Of a stretch of 41,168 bases of DNA, positions 32,779 through 39,531 are shown one piece after another. Both the position numbers and the translations under genes were made by a program. The notes below the pieces were generated by a model. The model worked only from the letters and a program-made list of their open reading frames with translations. It did not search any database and was not told the DNA's origin. Where the stretch lies: the NCBI GenBank assembly GCA_001464215.1, contig LNEZ01000052.1:1-41168 (forward strand), given 5' to 3'. Source of the DNA: Rhizobiales bacterium Ga0077548. Its GTDB lineage: Bacteria > Pseudomonadota > Alphaproteobacteria > Rhizobiales > Xanthobacteraceae. Every line of letters begins with the position of its first letter. Positions within the stretch are counted from its first letter, which is position 1.

Positions 32779-32918
32779 ACGACCCCCCGTAAGCACCAGT
32801 AGAATCCGGGGGAGATTGGTCTTTGCACCGCAACTTGGCAAGCCACAGGAAGGCATAACCCCTTCACATTTCTGTTGGTTTGCCATTCTCGCCTTGCTGC
32901 ATTTGTTGTCAGGCCTGC

Positions 32919-32958
32919 AAAAAAGTGAGGCCGGCTTCGGGGGGACGAAGCCGGCCTC
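32919..32958 (-). terminator. Strong intrinsic terminator, minus strand
   Basis: On the minus strand GAGGCCGGCTTCG (32958-32946) and CGAAGCCGGCCTC (32939-32927) form a 13-bp perfect stem with loop TCCCCC, followed by AC and TTTTTT (32924-32919). It lies about 145 bases past the stop of the cysteine peptidase gene and ahead of the L,D-transpeptidase gene, so it ends either the peptidase transcript or an unannotated small RNA between them. Confidence 0.85.
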
Positions 32959-32965
32959 CGCATGA

Positions 32966-33002
32966 CCGGTCAGGGGACGGGGAGGGGTGGGGACGTGACC
33001 GG
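32966..33002 (+). other. Hairpin-closed G-quadruplex motif
   Basis: Four GGGG tracts (32973-32976, 32979-32982, 32984-32987, 32989-32992) separated by AC, A and T fit a stable parallel G-quadruplex. CCGGTCA (32966-32972) and TGACCGG (32996-33002) flank it as a 7-bp inverted repeat, so that the G-tracts form the loop of a hairpin. TGACCGGTCA (32963-32972) is itself a 10-bp palindrome. No gene reads through in the plus direction. Confidence 0.75.
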
Positions 33003-33054
33003 GCCTGCGTTTCCTTCAAACCCTCGCTAAGTATTGCGAAGGCTTATTCTTTTT

Positions 33055-33103
33055 GAGCATGATCTTTTCCGAAAACCGGTACCGACTTTTCGGGATCATG
33101 CTC
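33055..33103. repeat. Palindromic repeat, copy 2
   Basis: Outer arms GAGCATGATC (33055-33064) and GATCATGCTC (33094-33103) enclose TTTTCCGAAAACCGG and ACTTTTCGG. The last base is the first base of the stop triplet of the cysteine peptidase gene (33103-33105). Same orientation as copies 1 and 3. Confidence 0.88.
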
Positions 33104-33732
33104 TATCTGGCCGCGACGAACGGCGTCGGGCGGTCGTCGCCAAGCGAAACCCAGAGGTTAGGGTCGTGCTGCGCCTGGCGCTTGATGTAGCGGTAGCCGG
33201 TGTCCGCCCAGGGCAGGACTTCCTCGACCTGGTTATCGAGAATGAATTCGCCCTTGTCCGTGCGAACGGTGAGCACCGAGTGGCCTTCGCCCTTCTTGTC
33301 GCGGACTACCGTGATGAGAAGTGCCGAGCGCGGCCAGCCGAGCTGCATCAGCATACGGCGCTTCAAGAGAACGTAGTCCTCGCAGTCGCCGTAGCCGTCT
33401 TCCGGATAGGTCCACTTCTCGACGACACCGTAGTGTTCGAGATCGGTCATCGGCTTGATGCGCTCGTTTACGAAACGATTGATGCGCTCAAGCTCGCGCT
33501 TGGCTTGCGCCGTGAACTGCACGTCGCGCGGCTCGGTGCGCTCGACATTGCATTCCCACGGGCGGGATTCGCAAAACTGCACCCAGCCGATCGGCGGACG
33601 CGAAGTTTCGCCAACCGCCACGAAAAGCATTTTCTTTTGTGCTTGCGCGGAAGAGATTCCGCCTAACACGATAGCAGCGAACGCAGCCATGACGACTGCG
33701 GCACGCACGCCGAAACCCTGATACGCAACCAT
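33103..33732 (-). CDS. Transglutaminase-like cysteine peptidase (PF06035, LapG family)
   Basis: A 209-residue exported protein. The N-terminus has a hydrophobic signal segment (about 9-31, ending SSAQAQ). The catalytic triad is visible: Cys117 (GYGDCEDY), His151 (GEGHSVL) and Asp166 (FILDNQ). Cys54 and Cys61 in the CESRPWEC motif are also conserved in the family. LapG, the best-known relative, is a periplasmic protease that cuts a surface adhesin under c-di-GMP control. Whether this protein has that role is open; no LapD gene is visible, although a PilZ gene is next upstream. The start is ATG 33732; a TTG at 33744 precedes the likely ribosome site. Confidence 0.88.
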   Translation of the reverse strand: MVAYQGFGVRAAVVMAAFAAIVLGGISSAQAQKKMLFVAVGETSRPPIGWVQFCESRPWECNVERTEPRDVQFTAQAKRELERINRFVNERIKPMTDLEHYGVVEKWTYPEDGYGDCEDYVLLKRRMLMQLGWPRSALLITVVRDKKGEGHSVLTVRTDKGEFILDNQVEEVLPWADTGYRYIKRQAQHDPNLWVSLGDDRPTPFVAAR

Positions 33733-33921
33733 ACAACGCCCCAAACCCTGTTTTTCTTATTGAGGCGATCATGGCAGGGACGTTTTGAGATCAGTCTAAT
33801 TCGCGCCACGAAAGTCGCGGCTTTCTTTCCGAAAACTGTTCTCAAATTTTCAAATTGTTTGAATCGCATTTGTCTAAAATTGTAATCATCTCGCTTTGCG
33901 CGAACGAAAATACAGAAACGA

Positions 33922-33949
33922 AAAAGGCCGCCCGGTCGGGCGGCCTTTT
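33922..33949. terminator. Terminator after the PilZ gene
   Basis: AAAAGGCCGCCC (33922-33933) and GGGCGGCCTTTT (33938-33949) form a 12-bp perfect stem with loop GGTC. It lies 22 bases after the stop of the minus-strand PilZ gene and can work in both directions. Confidence 0.88.
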
Positions 33950-33970
33950 CAAATCCAGTTTCGGCTTCGA

Positions 33971-34591
33971 TCAGAGATCGTCGACCGAGATATTCACTTC
34001 TAGCGTATCGACGGTCTGGACTCGTGCAAACTCAATGGCAAAGCCCGTTTCCAGATGGCGGACGACGCGGCCCGGCGTGCGGCCGAGGGTGACCGGGGTG
34101 CCCACCGGCGGCTTGTCGCGCGCCTGGATGGCCGCGCCGGAGAGCGAGACGTCGAGAACGCGGGCCGGCACGCTTTCGCCGGTCGCAAAGGTGAGCATGG
34201 AGCGCGGGTTGCGGAGCGTGAAACGCTCGTGCCGACGATCTTCGGGCAGGCCCAGCGTGTTACGATTTGCAAACCATGTCAGCTGATCGGCCAGTTTATC
34301 GCGGCGGCGAATGGTGCCCTGAACCGTCATGGCAAAACCATTCTCGATCAGGCGAACGCAATGGCCTTCGAGCCGGCCGAGATGGTCGATATATGCGACG
34401 ACCGGCTCGCCCGGACGCGGCTGCGCGGGCGCGATCAGTGCAACGCCGCCGGGTGACATATCGAACGTGCGGCAAGTGAACTCGCGGCGGTCGGCAAGCA
34501 TATAGCGACCCGTAAGGTCGATCTTTACACGCTGACTACGGCGACGCTCCTGATTGAGGGGAAGCGTTACCGCTCTATCTAATTGACGCAT
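33971..34591 (-). CDS. Tandem PilZ-domain protein
   Basis: A 206-residue cytoplasmic protein with two PilZ domains. The first has RRSQR (17-21) and DMSPGG (44-49); the second has RRHER (119-123) and DVSLSG (147-152). Both carry the RxxxR and D/NxSxxG elements that bind cyclic di-GMP, so both are probably competent receptors. The domains are about 100 residues apart. ATG 34591 was chosen; a GTG at 34630 gives a 13-residue extension with no ribosome site. It is a candidate c-di-GMP effector for the envelope genes around it, by context only. Confidence 0.87.
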   Translation of the reverse strand: MRQLDRAVTLPLNQERRRSQRVKIDLTGRYMLADRREFTCRTFDMSPGGVALIAPAQPRPGEPVVAYIDHLGRLEGHCVRLIENGFAMTVQGTIRRRDKLADQLTWFANRNTLGLPEDRRHERFTLRNPRSMLTFATGESVPARVLDVSLSGAAIQARDKPPVGTPVTLGRTPGRVVRHLETGFAIEFARVQTVDTLEVNISVDDL

Positions 34592-34684
34592 GATGTTGGC
34601 CGGGTTTCGCGCGAGAATTAGTGAAAACACTACGGGGGCCGTGGTTAACGGCCCGTATCGGCCCGCACAGGTTTTCCGGCGTGG

Positions 34685-35257
34685 TTAACTCAAGCCCCCT
34701 TGCACCACGCGTAATCGCGCAGAACCGGGCCGCCTTAGTCCGTTGAAATCGGCTTCCTGCTCATCGGCCGCGTAGATCATCCGTAGCGTCTTGATGCGCA
34801 GGCGGGCGAGCGGAGCGGTGCCGGTCCAATACGGGACATCGAGGGGCACGACAGAGCCCAGCATACGGGCATGGGTCCGCCCGCGGTGGCGAAGCGGCAA
34901 CAACAGCATCTCCAGGTCCACGCTGCGGCCGTCATCGGTCTCGCCGACAAGGGAGGCTACCGCAGGCAACTGACCGTCCGCGACCCCTTCCAGGAGCCCA
35001 AACAGCGTGGTCCGGTCTTCGGAGGCAAAGAACGCTCCGAAGCTGCGGCCACGCATTTCATGGCCGATCAGCGCACAAAGACGGGTTCCGGCGAGGCGTA
35101 CCGCGTGGCGCGGGTTCTCGCTGTTCTCCAAGAGAAAAATATCGCCGAGCAAACGGCCAATCTCGGCCGGATCGATTTCGGCGCGCTCGGGCGCAGCGCG
35201 GCCGTTGCGCAGGCGATCCCAGTAAGCGTGCAGCGCGCGTGCTGACGGATGTTTCAT
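34685..35257 (-). CDS. PAS domain protein (PAS_5 type)
   Basis: A 190-residue protein of the alphaproteobacterial PAS_5 family (PF07310). Characteristic are HAYWDRLRNGRAAPERAEIDP near the start, IGRLLGDIFLLE, and RLAGTRLCALIGHEMRGRSFGAFF. These small cytoplasmic proteins consist of a single PAS fold with no output domain; function unknown. ATG 35257 was chosen over a longer reading to 35296, since conservation begins with KHPSARALHAYW. Upstream of PilZ on the same strand by 93 bp, where GTGGTTAAC occurs twice (34641 and 34681). Confidence 0.85.
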   Translation of the reverse strand: MKHPSARALHAYWDRLRNGRAAPERAEIDPAEIGRLLGDIFLLENSENPRHAVRLAGTRLCALIGHEMRGRSFGAFFASEDRTTLFGLLEGVADGQLPAVASLVGETDDGRSVDLEMLLLPLRHRGRTHARMLGSVVPLDVPYWTGTAPLARLRIKTLRMIYAADEQEADFNGLRRPGSARLRVVQGGLS

Positions 35258-35629
35258 ATCGATAGTTCCCTGGTCCAAGCGATCCGCCCGTTGCATCTTG
35301 GGACGGTGCCACGGCTACGGAGCAGGGGCTGTGCCGTATGCAGCGCGATCAACAGGGCGCGCGAGGTAGGGTTAACGGGCGCTTTCGCTTTCGCGTCCGA
35401 GTGGAGCGGCTATGGTGGGAATGGCTCAAGGCTCTCTCGAATTCGCGGGCCGGCCGGCGGACCTCACGCTCGAGGCTTTCGGTCAACAAAGCGGACCCGC
35501 GCAAACTGAAAATAGAACTGGGACGTGACCGGCCCGCGGAATGGGGATTTCGCGGGCCAATTCTTTTCTGCATTTGCATAAATTTCGCGGAACCTTGCCC
35601 GTGAAAGCCGCGCCCTCTAAGGGGGTGCT
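35258..35629. other. Intergenic region of 372 bp with one hairpin
   Basis: No convincing gene is seen between the divergent PAS and rhomboid genes. GGCCCGCG (35531-35538) and CGCGGGCC (35551-35558) form an 8-bp hairpin with a 12-base loop, followed on the plus strand by AATTCTTTT; it is 72 bases upstream of the rhomboid start and could be an attenuator or the end of a short transcript. The rest is G+C-rich without repeats. Confidence 0.45.
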
Positions 35630-36385
35630 GTGAATTATCAGAATTTTCCTCTGGAAGCGCAGCGCCGCAGCGAGCCGGTGTTCAATCTTCCTCCCGTCAT
35701 CGTTGCGCTCTCTGCGATCTTGGTCGCGGTGCATGGGGTTCGCCAGTTTCTTTCGCAGGAAACCGACCTCAACGTTTTGCTCTGGGCCGCTTTTCTGCCC
35801 GCGCGCTACAGCCACGTACCGGTTCTGAACGGATTGATGCCGGGCGGTATTGCCGCCGACATCTGGACCTTCGTCTCTTATTCCTTTCTGCACGGCGACT
35901 GGGTTCATCTGGGCGTGAACCTGATCTGGTTTCTCGCGTTCGGCAGCGCGGTCGCATGGCGCTTCGGGACAACGCGGTTTCTCGTTTTCTGCGCGGTGAC
36001 GGCTGCGGCGGGTGCGGCGGTGCATCTCCTGTTTCACTTTGGCGATATCGCTCCGCTGGTCGGCGCGTCGGCTGCGATTTCAGGCGCGATGGCGGCGGCG
36101 GTGCGCTTTGCTTTCGAAGCGGGCGGCCCGTTGGGCGCCTGGCGCAACTCGGGGCCGGAAGCGTTTCGCATTCCAGCATCGCCGTTGCTGGCTTCGCTGC
36201 GTAATACACAGGTTCTCGTGTTTCTCGGAGTGTGGTTTGCGCTGAATTTGCTGTTCGGTCTGACCAGCGCGATTACGAACCTCTCCGAAGGTTCGGTGGC
36301 ATGGCAGGCGCACGTCGGCGGCTTTCTTGCAGGGTTGCTGCTATTTCCGCTGTTCGACCCGATCCGGCGGCCGACTCTGCACTAG
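35630..36385 (+). CDS. Rhomboid family intramembrane serine protease
   Basis: A 251-residue membrane protein with six or seven hydrophobic segments. Rhomboid signatures are HGDWVHLGVN (His88, His93, Asn97), catalytic Ser147 in VGASAAISG (GxSx form) and catalytic His228 in AHVGGFLAG. It cuts transmembrane substrates in the inner membrane. The start is GTG 35630 after a GGGGG run with a five-base gap. An N-terminal cytoplasmic tail of about 18 residues precedes the first helix. It is followed after 85 bp by the CBS gene. Confidence 0.92.
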   Translation: MNYQNFPLEAQRRSEPVFNLPPVIVALSAILVAVHGVRQFLSQETDLNVLLWAAFLPARYSHVPVLNGLMPGGIAADIWTFVSYSFLHGDWVHLGVNLIWFLAFGSAVAWRFGTTRFLVFCAVTAAAGAAVHLLFHFGDIAPLVGASAAISGAMAAAVRFAFEAGGPLGAWRNSGPEAFRIPASPLLASLRNTQVLVFLGVWFALNLLFGLTSAITNLSEGSVAWQAHVGGFLAGLLLFPLFDPIRRPTLH

Positions 36386-36394
36386 AATTCGTCG

Positions 36395-36405
36395 CTGCAT
36401 CGCAA
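36395..36405. promoter_or_regulatory. CTGC-N3-GCA[G/A] motif upstream of the CBS gene
   Basis: CTGCATCGCAA lies within TCGTCGCTGCATCGCA, a 16-base sequence also found upstream of the patatin gene (see 37973-37983). The motif resembles CTGC-N3-GCAG sites bound by PhaR in Paracoccus. Weak evidence. Confidence 0.25.
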
Positions 36406-36470
36406 CTTGCGGTGCAACCAAAATCGACCAATCATTGTTGTCTGTCGGCCCCGCATAACCGGAGGACTCG

Positions 36471-36902
36471 ATGACCGTTCGCAAGATCCTGAATCTCAAA
36501 GGCTCCGACGTGATGACCATCGCGCCGGAGAAAAAGCTGCTTGAGGCCATTGCGCTTCTGACCAAGCACCGCATCGGCGCGCTGATCGTAACCGGCAAGA
36601 ACAACGAAGTGGTGGGTGTGCTTTCCGAGCGCGATATTGTTCGTCTGCTTTCGAACAAGGACGCAAACCGGTTCGAGAATTCGGTTTCTTCGGCAATGAC
36701 CGCGCCGGTCAAAAGCTGCAAGCCCGACGATACCATCCAGCAGATCATGCAGGTGATGACGGCGGGGCGGTTCCGTCATATGCCGGTCGTCGAGAACGGC
36801 AAGCTGGCCGGCGTCATCTCCATCGGCGACGTCGTGAAACTTCGCCTCGAAGAGATGGAGCGCGAGAGCGAGCACCTCAAAGAGTATATTGCGACCGCTT
36901 GA
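36471..36902 (+). CDS. Protein with two CBS domains
   Basis: A 143-residue cytoplasmic protein consisting of a CBS pair (about 5-65 and 75-135): VMTIAPEKKLLEAIALLTKHRIGALIV and DTIQQIMQVMTAGRFRHMPVVENGKLAGVISIGDVVK. CBS pairs bind adenosyl ligands such as AMP, ATP or SAM and regulate other proteins; there is no output domain here. Start ATG follows GGAGG by six bases. It is convergent to the patatin gene with only three bases between the two stops. Confidence 0.92.
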   Translation: MTVRKILNLKGSDVMTIAPEKKLLEAIALLTKHRIGALIVTGKNNEVVGVLSERDIVRLLSNKDANRFENSVSSAMTAPVKSCKPDDTIQQIMQVMTAGRFRHMPVVENGKLAGVISIGDVVKLRLEEMERESEHLKEYIATA

Positions 36903-36905
36903 GAG

Positions 36906-37910
36906 TTACGCGCTTAGCGCTGCGACTGCTTCGGCAATATCAGCGAGCGCACGCTCGGCGGCTTCTTCGCCGGCCTTGATCGCTTCTTCGGCGCGATAGA
37001 ATTCGAACAGGCCGATGCCGTTGAGACGCGGCGAGATCATCACGTCCGGCGGATCGCCGGCAAGCCGCGAGCGCGAGATGCGGTCCTGCGTGATGTTGAA
37101 GGCGTCCATCATCACGGTCGAGATACCGCGCGGGCCGTCGCTTGGCGTTTGCACGCGCCGGCGCGGTAAGCCAAAAATGTTTCCGAACAAATGACGCGGC
37201 TTGGTTGCCGGGGCGGGAAGCGGCGCTTCTTCAGGTTCGACCGCCGGCCCGCTGCCCTGAATGACGGTGCCTTTGCCGAAAACATCGGAATGCAGGTTGA
37301 CGGCAATTACAACGCGCGCACCGAGCGCGCGTGCAGCCGAGACCGGAATCGGATTGACCAGCGCGCCGTCGGCGAGCCAGCGCCCGCCGAGCTTGATCGG
37401 CGTGAAGATACCGGGAAGGGCGTAGCTTGCGCGCATCGACTGAATGAGATTGCCGCGCGTCAGCCAGATTTCGTGACCCGAAGAGAGCTCGGTCGCAATC
37501 GCTGCATACTTGACCGGCAGATCCTCGATCATCGACTCGCCGAAATTCAACTCAAGCAGCTTCGCAAGACGGCCGCCGGAAATCAGACCGTTGCCGCCGA
37601 TGCGCCAATCCAGAAAACCGAACATTCGCCGCTTGGTCATCGAGCGCGCGAAATCTTCGAGCTGGTCGAGCCGGTTCGCAGCCCATGCACCACCCGCCAG
37701 CGCCCCCATCGAGGTGCCTGCGATCACATCCGGACGGATGCCGGCCTTTTCGAGCACGCGCAGAACGCCGATGTGCGCCCAGCCGCGCGCAGCACCACCG
37801 CCGAAGGCAAGGCCAATACGCGGGCCCGCGGTCTTCGGCTCGTGACGATCGACCGGGACGTTCTGGTTAGGCTGTTCGGGAGATTTGCGGTTGAAGACAT
37901 TCAAGAACAT
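36906..37910 (-). CDS. Patatin-like phospholipase family protein (RssA-like)
   Basis: A 334-residue serine lipid hydrolase. It has the oxyanion motif FGGGAARG (36-43), nucleophile Ser67 in GTSMG (65-69) and the acid Asp181 in ADGALVNP, a complete patatin dyad. The C-terminal third carries a Pro-rich insert (EPEEAPLPAPATKPR) and an RVQTPSDGPRG stretch. The ATG at 37910 gives a sensible start; the longer reading to 37997 has no conserved residues. No signal peptide, so cytoplasmic or membrane-associated. Substrate (phospholipid or lysophospholipid) is inferred from family. Confidence 0.88.
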   Translation of the reverse strand: MFLNVFNRKSPEQPNQNVPVDRHEPKTAGPRIGLAFGGGAARGWAHIGVLRVLEKAGIRPDVIAGTSMGALAGGAWAANRLDQLEDFARSMTKRRMFGFLDWRIGGNGLISGGRLAKLLELNFGESMIEDLPVKYAAIATELSSGHEIWLTRGNLIQSMRASYALPGIFTPIKLGGRWLADGALVNPIPVSAARALGARVVIAVNLHSDVFGKGTVIQGSGPAVEPEEAPLPAPATKPRHLFGNIFGLPRRRVQTPSDGPRGISTVMMDAFNITQDRISRSRLAGDPPDVMISPRLNGIGLFEFYRAEEAIKAGEEAAERALADIAEAVAALSA

Positions 37911-37972
37911 GGCTGCTATCCAAAACGCGGTACTCGGTCGTGAAGTTCCTGCAAGCGCTTGTGGAATCGTCG

Positions 37973-37983
37973 CTGCATCGCAG
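37973..37983. promoter_or_regulatory. CTGC-N3-GCAG site upstream of the patatin gene
   Basis: CTGC-ATC-GCAG (37973-37983) within the larger dyad CGTCGCTGCATCGCAGCGATG, 63 bases upstream of the patatin ATG. A 16-base identical stretch occurs at the CBS gene. It matches the form CTGC-N3-GCAG described for PhaR in Paracoccus. A link to polyhydroxyalkanoate control is speculative. Confidence 0.35.
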
Positions 37984-38031
37984 CGATGTAAGAACAAAAC
38001 TTGTCAGGATCGCGTCATAAATCGCTGGGCT

Positions 38032-38412
38032 TTAGTCGAAGGTTAGCGCGGTATTGCCGCCACCGAGCGGGATCGCACGATAGAAGCAGGAGCGGCGGCC
38101 GGTATGGCAGCTCTTGCCGTCCCCGGTGACGCTTACCTTCAGAAGCACCGCGTCCTGATCGCAATCAACTTTCATTTCGGAAACGCGCAAGACGTTGCCG
38201 CTGCTCTCGCCCTTCTTCCAGAGGCTTTTGCGCGAGCGCGACCAGAACCAGCCTTCGCGTGTCTCGATGGTGCGCTTCAGCGCTTCCTCGTTCATGTGCG
38301 CAAGCATCAGCACTTCGCCGGTGGCCTCATCGGCGACGATCGCGGAGATCAGTCCGTTCGCGTCGAAGCGGGGGTTAAGGCTGCTGCCTTCTTCGAGTTC
38401 TTTGTCGTGCAT
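38032..38412 (-). CDS. hisI: Phosphoribosyl-AMP cyclohydrolase
   Basis: A 126-residue cytoplasmic zinc enzyme that opens the adenine ring of PR-AMP, the third step of histidine synthesis. Signatures are [18 protein letters not shown], the metal-binding DCDQDAVLL and the Cys motif [10 protein letters not shown]. It is the monofunctional form without a HisE (pyrophosphohydrolase) domain. Start ATG at 38412 follows AGGACGATTCCG, a moderate ribosome site. It is downstream of folE, separated by the folE terminator and repeat copy 3, so it probably has its own promoter. Confidence 0.95.
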   Translation of the reverse strand: MHDKELEEGSSLNPRFDANGLISAIVADEATGEVLMLAHMNEEALKRTIETREGWFWSRSRKSLWKKGESSGNVLRVSEMKVDCDQDAVLLKVSVTGDGKSCHTGRRSCFYRAIPLGGGNTALTFD

Positions 38413-38453
38413 CGGAATCGTCCTTAGGGTCGTATTCGTGTTGCTTTTTATCC

Positions 38454-38502
38454 GGGCATGATCTTACCCGAAAACCGGAAACCACTTTTCGGGATCATGC
38501 CC
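38454..38502. repeat. Palindromic repeat, copy 3
   Basis: Outer arms GGGCATGATC (38454-38463) and GATCATGCCC (38493-38502) enclose TTACCCGAAAACCGG and ACTTTTCGG. It lies between hisI and the folE terminator, in the same orientation as copies 1 and 2. Confidence 0.88.
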
Positions 38503-38507
38503 TTGCC

Positions 38508-38538
38508 CAAAAGAAAACGGGCCCGCGAACGGGCCCGT
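38508..38538 (-). terminator. Intrinsic terminator of folE with a TTCG tetraloop
   Basis: On the minus strand ACGGGCCCG (38538-38530) and CGGGCCCGT (38525-38517) form a 9-bp stem closed by the stable tetraloop TTCG, followed by TTTTCTTTT (38516-38508). It starts 23 bases after the folE stop. Confidence 0.92.
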
Positions 38539-38560
38539 CAATCTTTGGCTTGCGCTCGGC

Positions 38561-39202
38561 TTAGTCCCTGCGGCTGCCGCGCACCAGCGTGAAGAAGCGG
38601 ACCTGCTCGGCCGGATCGTCGCGGAAGACGCCGGTGAACTGGGTCGTGACGGTCGATACGCCCTGGCGCTGTACGCCGCGCATCGCCATGCACATATGCT
38701 CGGCTTCGATCATTACGGCGCAACCGCGCGGCTTCAGGTGCTCGTCGATCGCATCGGTGATCTGCGAGGTAAGGTGTTCCTGCGTCTGCAACCGGCGGCC
38801 GAAGATCTCGATCAGGCGCGAGAACTTCGAGAGGCCGACCACGCGCTCGACCGGGAAGTACGCGATATGCGCCTTGCCGATCATTGGCATGATGTGGTGC
38901 TCGCAGTGCGAGTGAAACGGAATGTCGCGCACGACGACGAGATCGTCGAAGGTGCCGATTTCACCGAAGGTACGGCCAAGAATTTCTTCCGGGGTCTCTC
39001 CGTAACCGCCGAATACTTGCTCGTACGCCTTCACCATGCGGCGCGGCGTGTCGAGCAGGCCTTCACGGTTCGGGTTGTCGCCGGTCCAGGCGATCAACGT
39101 ACGCGCAGCGGCCTCCGCCTCTTCACGAGACGGGCGCTTTACCGGGCTTAATTCGGGTGCTGCATCCGGCTGCTTGTGCAGCGACGTGACGACGGCATCC
39201 AT
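38561..39202 (-). CDS. folE: GTP cyclohydrolase I
   Basis: A 213-residue cytoplasmic zinc enzyme that converts GTP to dihydroneopterin triphosphate, the first step of folate (and pterin) synthesis. It has [23 protein letters not shown], the zinc-binding [10 protein letters not shown] and the late [12 protein letters not shown] with the second Cys. The ATG at 39202 is preferred because GGAGAAG lies upstream with a usable spacing; an ATG at 39217 in frame is also possible. A longer reading (to 39448) crosses the leader and is not protein-like. The upstream 329 bases may hold a structured RNA; folate riboswitches of class II are known in front of folE in this class of bacteria. Confidence 0.93.
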   Translation of the reverse strand: MDAVVTSLHKQPDAAPELSPVKRPSREEAEAAARTLIAWTGDNPNREGLLDTPRRMVKAYEQVFGGYGETPEEILGRTFGEIGTFDDLVVVRDIPFHSHCEHHIMPMIGKAHIAYFPVERVVGLSKFSRLIEIFGRRLQTQEHLTSQITDAIDEHLKPRGCAVMIEAEHMCMAMRGVQRQGVSTVTTQFTGVFRDDPAEQVRFFTLVRGSRRD

Positions 39203-39531
39203 CTTGGTCTTCTCCATGTACCGGTCGACGCCCGTCGTCCGGCTTAATTTGCGTTTTGCAGTCCGGCCTCCGGGCGGAGGGGCGGCTATGCAGGAGGCAC
39301 ATTTCTTCCCAGCAGCCGGGCGCCTTCCAACCCGACCATTCCGGTCCCATATTTCCGGGGAATAAGACTTGCGAACGACGCCTCTGTGGCAGTTTCCCGA
39401 AAACCTTCCACCTTCTGACGGGTGGCAAGCACTCGTGAAAACATGCACCCCCGTACATTAGTTCCCGCAAGTCGTATGTAAATCTGGTGTTGGATTGCGG
39501 CAAATTCGCGGAGTAAGGCTAAGACCCCATC
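39203..39531. other. Divergent intergenic region of 329 bp between folE and the NifU-like gene
   Basis: No gene is supported. It must hold the promoters of folE (minus) and of the NifU-like gene (plus). A multibranched fold can be drawn at 39366-39431 (see next entry). A further inverted repeat GGCCTCC/GGAGG is at 39265-39280. No clear -10/-35 pair was found by eye. Confidence 0.55.
39366..39431 (-). ncRNA. Possible structured folE leader RNA
   Basis: Given in plus-strand letters: CTTGC (39368-39372) can close with GCAAG (39425-39429), and inside are GCC/GGC (39380-39390), GTTT/AAAC (39392-39404) and CCACC/GGTGG (39408-39425, sharing one base with the outer stem). An alternative GTGG/CCAC pairing overlaps these. 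Compact multibranch folds with alternatives are typical of riboswitches. It lies about 165 bases upstream of folE in the transcript. THF-II riboswitches precede folE in other Rhizobiales, but I cannot match the consensus from memory. Confidence 0.3.

Larger units (their letters stand above)
32779..33102. other. Intergenic region of 324 bp with terminator, G-quadruplex motif and repeat
   Basis: No gene is seen. From left to right: the leader of the L,D-transpeptidase gene (minus), a minus-strand terminator (32919-32958), a hairpin-closed G-quadruplex motif on the plus strand (32966-33002), an unassigned stretch with an AT-richer segment (33020-33054), and palindromic repeat copy 2 (33055-33103), which touches the stop codon of the cysteine peptidase gene. 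Confidence 0.7.

Noticed and set aside
34641..34689. Two GTGGTTAAC sequences as a CtrA site
   Set aside because: The TTAA elements are about 40 bases apart and not spaced by seven, so they do not form the CtrA consensus.
35258..35509. Small protein gene of about 86 codons on the plus strand
   Set aside because: No ribosome site; Arg/Ser/Gly-rich composition without hydrophobic pattern, as in a shadow frame, overlapping the promoter region of the PAS gene.
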